Below the pieces are notes generated by a model. It saw only the letters and a list, made by a program, of their open reading frames with translations, ran no database searches and was not told the DNA's origin. This document shows positions 30,125 through 34,548 of a stretch of 34,548 nt of DNA, piece by piece. The number at the start of each line of letters is the position of its first letter. Position 1 is the stretch's first letter. The position numbers were made by a program, and so were the translations under genes. The DNA comes from Patescibacteria group bacterium (lineage in GTDB: Bacteria > Patescibacteriota > Patescibacteriia > UBA9570 > JAHJKD01), in the NCBI GenBank assembly GCA_018822435.1, contig JAHJKD010000014.1, positions 1-34,548 on the forward strand, in the 5' to 3' direction.

Positions 30125-30832
30125 TTAATAATTTTGCAAGTAATCTATCATATTAAGGAAAAAATCCTTAATAATTTCCACTTTTTCGTCTTCTGAAATA
30201 AGCAGATTATATTCCCGGAAAGATACTTCAGGAGTTTCTGCGAAAAAATTTATAGCAAAGTCTCTTTTTTCTAATACATGCAGATCTGTCTTCAAGGTTT
30301 CAAAATCCGCGTCTTTTCGTTCTTCTAAAAATTCTTTCATTTTCTGCCGGTCTTCTTCGCTAATATAATCATTATAAAGAGCATTAGCTGTTGCCAGAGC
30401 TTCATCTTCTGAATAGGTTTCACCAAAAATCGTCAATTTATACACATTTATGCCATTTTCTTCAACTTGAGATTGAAAGTCTTTTATCTGGGCATTAATA
30501 TCTAAGCTATCTGGAATAGGATATATTTTTATATTTTCCGGAAAAACTCCTAAATCTATTTTCGACTGGAAATCAGACATCATGCGCGGCGCGTATTGCC
30601 CGGTAAAATAAATATTATCTACTTTATTATTTGGTTCCTGAGAATAGACGACCAGTTTATCAATATATTCCTTATATTTATCTTCATTAAAAACATCAGA
30701 AGGAGTTGAAGTAACAACCATCACATGGGCTTCCTGAACTTGTTCTTCAACAGTGGTTTCTACGCCATTTTTTGTGCAACCTAAGCTAAAAAACAGCATT
30801 AAAATTGTGGAGAAAATAAGTATTTTTTTCAT
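30125..30832 (-). CDS. Predicted lipoprotein, thioredoxin-fold possible (235 aa)
   Basis: The signal sequence [18 protein letters not shown] ends in a lipobox (SLGC, lipidated Cys near residue 19), so the mature protein should be anchored in the membrane and face outward. The remainder is acidic, with mixed strands and helices ([25 protein letters not shown]) and two helical stretches rich in Glu/Lys. There is no CxxC in the mature part. The segment [21 protein letters not shown] is reminiscent of DsbA/thioredoxin-like folds but that is weak. Function unknown. The promoter (TTGAAT, 17 bases, TATCAT, 30870-30842) places the start about three bases before the ATG. Confidence 0.75.
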   Translation of the reverse strand: MKKILIFSTILMLFFSLGCTKNGVETTVEEQVQEAHVMVVTSTPSDVFNEDKYKEYIDKLVVYSQEPNNKVDNIYFTGQYAPRMMSDFQSKIDLGVFPENIKIYPIPDSLDINAQIKDFQSQVEENGINVYKLTIFGETYSEDEALATANALYNDYISEEDRQKMKEFLEERKDADFETLKTDLHVLEKRDFAINFFAETPEVSFREYNLLISEDEKVEIIKDFFLNMIDYLQNY

Positions 30833-30841
30833 AACTTTGTA

Positions 30842-30870
30842 ATGATACTATAACAATTGACTTAATTCAA
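30842..30870 (-). promoter_or_regulatory. Promoter of the lipoprotein-rpmE transcript
   Basis: On the - strand, TTGAAT, a 17-base spacer and TATCAT; near-leaderless start predicted. Confidence 0.55.
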
Positions 30871-30874
30871 GAAA

Positions 30875-30962
30875 AAATTTTAAACCCTGAATAAATTCAG
30901 GGCTTAAAATTTATAATATGGACTATATTAGGCCAAGCCCCGAATTTATTCGGGGTATTGGC
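30875..30962. other. Two hairpins in the divergent lipoprotein/rpsB region
   Basis: Stem 1 pairs CCCTGAAT with ATTCAGGG (30885-30892 with 30895-30902), flanked by AATTTTAA and TTAAAATT. Stem 2 pairs CCCCGAAT with ATTCGGGG (30938-30945 with 30948-30955), flanked by GCCAA and TTGGC. They sit upstream of both divergent promoters, where terminators have no obvious gene to serve; they might insulate the two transcription units or mark a lost gene. Confidence 0.6.
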
Positions 30963-30969
30963 TTGTTTC

Positions 30970-30998
30970 TTGACAATATTTATTAATTTATCTATTAT
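30970..30998 (+). promoter_or_regulatory. rpsB operon promoter
   Basis: TTGACA (30970-30975), 17-base spacer and TATTAT (30993-30998); start predicted at about 31005, giving a leader of about 96 bases. Confidence 0.9.
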
Positions 30999-31032
30999 AT
31001 ACTGGTTAATTAATAAGCATATCTCGGGCGTT

Positions 31033-31070
31033 AACTGTTTTCCTTGCCCTAAAATTGGGTCGAAACAGTT
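31033..31070 (+). promoter_or_regulatory. Hairpin in the rpsB leader, candidate S2 autoregulatory site
   Basis: AACTGTTT pairs with AAACAGTT (31033-31040 with 31063-31070), with an inner CCC/GGG. Autoregulation of rpsB by S2 binding to the leader is known in other bacteria; this particular structure is an inference. Confidence 0.45.
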
Positions 31071-31100
31071 GTCGGGATAGAAGTTAAAAGGATAAAAATT

Positions 31101-31853
31101 ATGAGTGAAGTATCTATGACTGACATGCTCAAGGCAGGAATGCACTTCGGGCACAAGTCATCAAAAAGGCATCCAAAAATGGATCCCTTTATTTTTGATG
31201 AAAAAAAAGGGATCTCTGTTATTGATTTGGAAAAAACTAAAGAGCAGTTGGAAAAAGCCGGTCAGGTTGCAGCTGATCTTGCCTCCCATGGAAAAATAAT
31301 CCTTTTTGTGGGAACAAAAAGACAAGCCCAGGCCATTGTGAAAAAAGCAGCTGAGAATTGCGGCATGCCTTATATCACGGAAAGATGGATCGGCGGTTTG
31401 ATTACAAATTATACCAGCGTGTCTCAAACCATGCGCAAACTTAGCCGTCTGAAAAAAGAAAAAGAAACCGGCGAACTAAATAAGTACACCAAAAAGGAAC
31501 GGTTACAATTCACCCGTGAAATTGAAAAGCTGGATACCATTGTTGGTGGAATTGAATCTATGGACCGTGTGCCTGATGCTATATTCTTGGTCGGCGTCAA
31601 AGATGAAATTACTGCCCTAAGGGAAGCTGCTACGAAAAAAATACCTGTAATCGGTATTTGTGATACCAATACCAACCCGGACAAAGTCACTTATCCGATA
31701 CCAGCCAATGACGATGCTGTGAAATCTCTGGAATATATCGTGAATTCGATTTCTCAGGCTATTTCCACAGCTCCTAAAGCGGCCCCACCAGAAGCCCCTA
31801 AAAAACCAATTAAGAATGAAGCAAAAGAAGTTAAAAAAGAAGTTAAAAAATAA
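31101..31853 (+). CDS. rpsB: 30S ribosomal protein S2 (250 aa)
   Basis: Small-subunit protein S2. Signatures: MLKAGMHFGHKSSKRHPKMD at the start, FVGTKRQAQAIVKKAA, RWIGGLITNY, and IPVIGICDTNTNPD with YPIPANDDA. The C terminus has an extra Lys/Glu/Pro tail. First gene of an operon with tsf four bases downstream, the usual rpsB-tsf order. A weak SD (AAAGGAT) lies upstream. Confidence 0.98.
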   Translation: MSEVSMTDMLKAGMHFGHKSSKRHPKMDPFIFDEKKGISVIDLEKTKEQLEKAGQVAADLASHGKIILFVGTKRQAQAIVKKAAENCGMPYITERWIGGLITNYTSVSQTMRKLSRLKKEKETGELNKYTKKERLQFTREIEKLDTIVGGIESMDRVPDAIFLVGVKDEITALREAATKKIPVIGICDTNTNPDKVTYPIPANDDAVKSLEYIVNSISQAISTAPKAAPPEAPKKPIKNEAKEVKKEVKK

Positions 31854-31857
31854 ATAT

Positions 31858-32448
31858 ATGGCAATATCATCTGCAGACATACAAAAATTAAGACAAGACA
31901 CCGGTCTTGGCGTGATGGACTGTAAAAAGTTCCTTACTGACGCTGAAGGTGATTATGACAAGGCTTTAGAAATTGCCCGTAAAGCTGGCGAAAAAGTAGC
32001 TGCCAAAAAGGCTGACCGCGAAGCCGGCCAGGGCCTTATTGACGCTTATATTCATCCTGGTTCCCAGATGGGCGTTCTTATACAGGTCAACTGTGAAACC
32101 GACTTTGTGGCTCGCAACGAAGAATTTAAGGAAATGGTTCATGATCTGGCCATGCACATTGCCGCTTTTAATCCTTTGTATATCACCCCCGAAGATGTCC
32201 CTGAAGACACAGTTGAAAAAGAAAAAGAGATTTATAAAGAACAGCTATTGAACGAAGGCAAGCCGGAAAAAATGCTGGATAAGATCGTTGAAGGCAAACT
32301 GCAAAAATATTTTGAAGAAGTCTGCCTTCTGAACCAGCCTTACTTAAAGAACGAAAACCAGACTATTAAAGAATTTGTGGAAGAAAAAATCGGTAAGATC
32401 GGAGAAAATATCAATATAAAAAGATTTGAGAGATTTTCTCTCCAATAA
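31858..32448 (+). CDS. tsf: Elongation factor Ts, short form (196 aa)
   Basis: Guanine-nucleotide exchange factor for EF-Tu. The ATG at 31858 is chosen, not the longer in-frame start overlapping rpsB, because the family begins with ISSADIQKLRQDTGLGVMDCKK. Conserved ALQ-like and VNCETDFVARNEEFK motifs are present, and the end (QTIKEFVEEKIGKIGENINIKRFERF) is typical. At about 196 residues it is much shorter than the 280-residue E. coli protein, having a single core subdomain and no coiled-coil insertion, as in many Patescibacteria, cyanobacteria and Thermus. Confidence 0.96.
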   Translation: MAISSADIQKLRQDTGLGVMDCKKFLTDAEGDYDKALEIARKAGEKVAAKKADREAGQGLIDAYIHPGSQMGVLIQVNCETDFVARNEEFKEMVHDLAMHIAAFNPLYITPEDVPEDTVEKEKEIYKEQLLNEGKPEKMLDKIVEGKLQKYFEEVCLLNQPYLKNENQTIKEFVEEKIGKIGENINIKRFERFSLQ

Positions 32449-32451
32449 AAT

Positions 32452-33291
32452 ATGATAAAAAAGGTCGCTGAAGTCCAATTTAATGCTTGGGAAAAACCCT
32501 ATTATTTTTCAGTTGGAGAAAACACGGCCAAAGAGAGTGATTATGTTATTGTCGAAACTGAATTAGGCCGCGAAATAGGAAAAATTTTAAACTTCCAGGA
32601 AATAGAAGAGGACGATCTGGAAACTCCGTTAAAGCCGATTGTCAGAAGCGCAGAGCTAGAAGACCTGCAAGTTGTAAAAGAACACCAGGCCCGCAACAAA
32701 GAAGGCCTAAAAGTCTGTAAGCAACTTGTACGAAAATATAATTTACCAATGAAACTGGTTGATTGTGGTTTTTCCTTTGATGACACGCGCCTGACATTTG
32801 CTTTTACATCTGATACCCGTGTTGATTTTCGGGAATTGGTAAAAGACCTGACTCGTCAATTCCAGAAAAAGATCCGTCTCCAGCAGATCGGCATCCGCGA
32901 CACTTTGAAGCAAGTCGGAGGCATCGGTCCATGCGGTCGAAATTTATGCTGCCATCGTTTTTTAGATGACCTAGGTAATATCAGTACAGACCTGGCTCGT
33001 GATCAGCAGATTGAGCAAAGAGGTTCAGACCGCCTGTCCGGTACATGCGGCCGTTTAAAATGTTGCCTTGCCTATGAAGCAGAAGGCTACAAAGATACCG
33101 CTAAAAATTTTCCTCCAGTCGGATCTAGCATTAAAACAAGCCAAGGCAGAGGCAAGGTCATTAATTGGAATATATTAAAACATTCAGTTGACGTGCGTAT
33201 AGATGACAGTACAGTGATTGAAGAATTTCTCGGTTGTGAGCATGTCGGCTGTCCTGGGTGTAAAGCTAAAGATTGCGTAAAAAAACAATAA
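32452..33291 (+). CDS. ricT: PSP1-domain protein, RicT/YaaT-like (279 aa)
   Basis: PSP1 family. The core IGIRDTLKQVGGIGPCGRNLCCHRFL, here cited in parts, and GTCGRLKCCLAYE carry the cysteines that bind an Fe-S cluster in the Bacillus RicT/RicA/RicF complex, which promotes RNase Y-dependent mRNA maturation. Only RicT is visible here, and a C-terminal Cys cluster (CEHVGCPGCKAKDC) is additional to the Bacillus form and could bind another metal. Located three bases after tsf in the same operon. Confidence 0.88.
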   Translation: MIKKVAEVQFNAWEKPYYFSVGENTAKESDYVIVETELGREIGKILNFQEIEEDDLETPLKPIVRSAELEDLQVVKEHQARNKEGLKVCKQLVRKYNLPMKLVDCGFSFDDTRLTFAFTSDTRVDFRELVKDLTRQFQKKIRLQQIGIRDTLKQVGGIGPCGRNLCCHRFLDDLGNISTDLARDQQIEQRGSDRLSGTCGRLKCCLAYEAEGYKDTAKNFPPVGSSIKTSQGRGKVINWNILKHSVDVRIDDSTVIEEFLGCEHVGCPGCKAKDCVKKQ

Positions 33292-33292
33292 T

Positions 33293-34087
33293 ATGTGGTG
33301 GATTTATTTAATTTTTGGTGCTGTTATCGTCGGAAGCTTGGGCTTGCTGGCTTATTATTATATAAACAGGCGAAACAAGCTGGCTCAGCTTGATCTTGAT
33401 GCTATGAAAAGCCATCGCCAGCAAAAAGTTAAGACTCAGGTTGTAGAAAACCGCATGGCTAGGAAATATTCTCAAGCCATTACTAAGATCGCGCCTACTT
33501 TTAAAAAGGCGGCCCAACCCATAAAAAAAATCGGAGGCAAATTAGCTGGCAAGATTTCTTCTTTAGAAAGAAAATACAAACAAGAAAAAAATGAAGCCCC
33601 CAAGACTATGGAACAAAAAGAAGTTGTCCGGCAGACTGTAAATCAGGTCTTAGCGGAAGGCCAGGCTTTGATGGAAAAAGAAGATTACGCCGGCGCGGAA
33701 AAGAAATATATAGAAGTATTATCAGAGGATTCAAAAAATATTGAAGCCTATAAAAAACTGGCTGATGTCTATTCGGCCCGGAAAGATTATACTCATGCTA
33801 AGGAGACCTTGGAATTCATTGCCGGCTTGAATCCCAAAGATGAAATGATCTGGCGCGCTTTAGGAGATGTGCACAATGCTGATGAAGATAAGGACAACGC
33901 TTTGAAATACTATCAAAAAGGGCTGGACCTGGCTCCTAATAACCCCAAGAACATTGTACTAGTTATTGAAACATCTTTGGACTTAAGCAGGAAAGATATT
34001 GCTATTCCGGCCATTGATAAATTAAAAGAAGTGAATCCTGATAATCAAAAACTGACTGAGTATTTAGAAAAACTTGAGAATTTATAA
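33293..34087 (+). CDS. Membrane-anchored TPR protein (264 aa)
   Basis: One N-terminal transmembrane helix (WWIYLIFGAVIVGSLGLLAY) is followed by a basic stretch and then about four tetratricopeptide repeats (residues about 115-260), for example AEKKYIEVLSEDSKNIEAYK, AKETLEFIAGLNPKDEMIWR and ALKYYQKGLDLAPNNPKN. TPR domains hold protein complexes together; the partner is unknown. It starts one base after ricT's stop, so it is in the same operon. The tRNA gene follows by nine bases and may be cut from the same transcript. Confidence 0.85.
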   Translation: MWWIYLIFGAVIVGSLGLLAYYYINRRNKLAQLDLDAMKSHRQQKVKTQVVENRMARKYSQAITKIAPTFKKAAQPIKKIGGKLAGKISSLERKYKQEKNEAPKTMEQKEVVRQTVNQVLAEGQALMEKEDYAGAEKKYIEVLSEDSKNIEAYKKLADVYSARKDYTHAKETLEFIAGLNPKDEMIWRALGDVHNADEDKDNALKYYQKGLDLAPNNPKNIVLVIETSLDLSRKDIAIPAIDKLKEVNPDNQKLTEYLEKLENL

Positions 34088-34096
34088 TATTGTAAT

Positions 34097-34169
34097 GCCG
34101 TTGTAGCTCAGTTGGTAGAGCATTCCCATGGTAAGGGAAAGGTCTGCGGTCCGAATCCGCACAACGGCT
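34097..34169 (+). tRNA. tRNA-Thr (GGT anticodon)
   Basis: Complete cloverleaf: acceptor GCCGTTG/CAACGGC, D arm GCTC/GAGC with AGTTGGTA, anticodon arm TTCCC/GGGAA with loop ATGGTAA (anticodon 34130-34132, GGT, reading ACC/ACU), T arm TGCGG-TCCGAAT-CCGCA. Discriminator is T and CCA is not encoded. This ordinary tRNA is a useful comparison for the tRNA-like elements at 4652, 6515 and 8380, which also lack CCA. Confidence 0.96.
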
Positions 34170-34190
34170 CACAAGCAACTGACTGCAAAT

Positions 34191-34222
34191 AAAAAAACCG
34201 CATCGAATTGATGCGGTTTTTT
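34191..34222. terminator. Bidirectional terminator
   Basis: ACCGCATC pairs with GATGCGGT, with A-runs before and T-runs after, between the tRNA and the convergent cold-shock gene. Confidence 0.9.
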
Positions 34223-34242
34223 ATGTGTGATTTAAAAAGTAT

Positions 34243-34440
34243 TTATACTTTTCTTACGTTCACAGCGGCTGGACCTTTGTCAGATTCCTCTGTTTCAAAT
34301 TCAACAGTGTCGCCAGATTGTAAATCATCGTAGGAAACATCAACCAGAGAATTTGAGTGGAAAAAAAGATCTTTTTCCTGTCCTTCAACTGTAATGAATC
34401 CAAATCCCTTATCAGTAAGGGTTTTAATAGTTCCTGTCAT
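34243..34440 (-). CDS. Cold-shock domain protein (65 aa)
   Basis: Single-domain CSD protein that binds single-stranded RNA/DNA. RNP1-like KGFGFITVEG and RNP2-like DLFFHSNSL are present. It is CspA/B-type in length and the C-terminal GPAAVNVRKV is typical. The leader appears to be about 64 bases, in keeping with cold-shock genes controlled through their 5' UTR, but no cold-box was identified. Confidence 0.95.
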   Translation of the reverse strand: MTGTIKTLTDKGFGFITVEGQEKDLFFHSNSLVDVSYDDLQSGDTVEFETEESDKGPAAVNVRKV

Positions 34441-34510
34441 AAATGTGATTTCTTTACTTTTATATTGTTTAATTAGAATTTTTAGAAGCTCGACTACACT
34501 TCACTTTTTT

Positions 34511-34540
34511 ATTCTATTCTAAAATATTTTACATCATCAA
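34511..34540 (-). promoter_or_regulatory. Promoter of the cold-shock gene
   Basis: On the - strand, TTGATG (34540-34535), 18-base spacer and TAGAAT (34516-34511). Confidence 0.55.
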
Positions 34541-34548
34541 AAAGGGTC

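Noticed and set aside
1-34548. CRISPR array or insertion sequence
   Set aside because: No regularly spaced short direct repeats, cas genes, transposase or flanking target duplications were seen.

Overview
The window looks like a chromosomal segment of an AT-rich Patescibacteria (CPR) bacterium, probably Parcubacteria-like. The support is: a minimal EF-Ts, an RtcB/archease pair, a lone TraG/VirB4-like ATPase, few Shine-Dalgarno (SD) sequences, several apparently leaderless promoters, a tRNA without encoded CCA, and a multi-copy family of cysteine-rich zinc-ribbon proteins. The lineage is an inference; no rRNA is present. The genetic code is standard: the seven paralogs all end in the same C-terminal residues (KEIY) but use TAA, TGA and TAG.

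Region 1 (1-8630) is an array of cysteine-rich paralogs on the + strand (one truncated by the window edge, four complete). The three gaps after the copies ending at 4646, 6509 and 8374 each carry the same small element on the opposite strand. Each has a strong sigma70-type promoter, a 5' segment starting about at the predicted +1, an intrinsic terminator, and then a complete tRNA-like cloverleaf inside a longer stem. In each copy the 5' segment is complementary to the D arm and anticodon arm of its own tRNA-like domain, and the two change together between copies. This is the best candidate for an undescribed system.

Region 2 (8631-18140) holds a GC-rich small gene with a structured leader and trailer, a Ser/Thr protein kinase, two secreted parallel beta-helix proteins, and between these two secreted proteins two more abutting cysteine-rich paralogs. 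Two further small GC-rich genes with strong SD sequences (2669-2860 and 26384-26602) resemble the one at 8796 in style.

Region 3 (18150-26680) contains a TraG/VirB4-like ATPase divergent from a phosphoribosyltransferase, then an archease-rtcB-small zinc protein cluster, divergent from clpB across a perfect CIRCE operator. A large symmetric hairpin lies between archease and rtcB.

Region 4 (26669-34548) is more ordinary: a TrmB-like regulator, a lipoprotein-rpmE-prfA-prmC cluster on the - strand, rpsB-tsf-ricT-TPR-tRNA-Thr on the + strand, and a convergent cold-shock gene. All functional calls come from reading motifs by eye; no database search was run.
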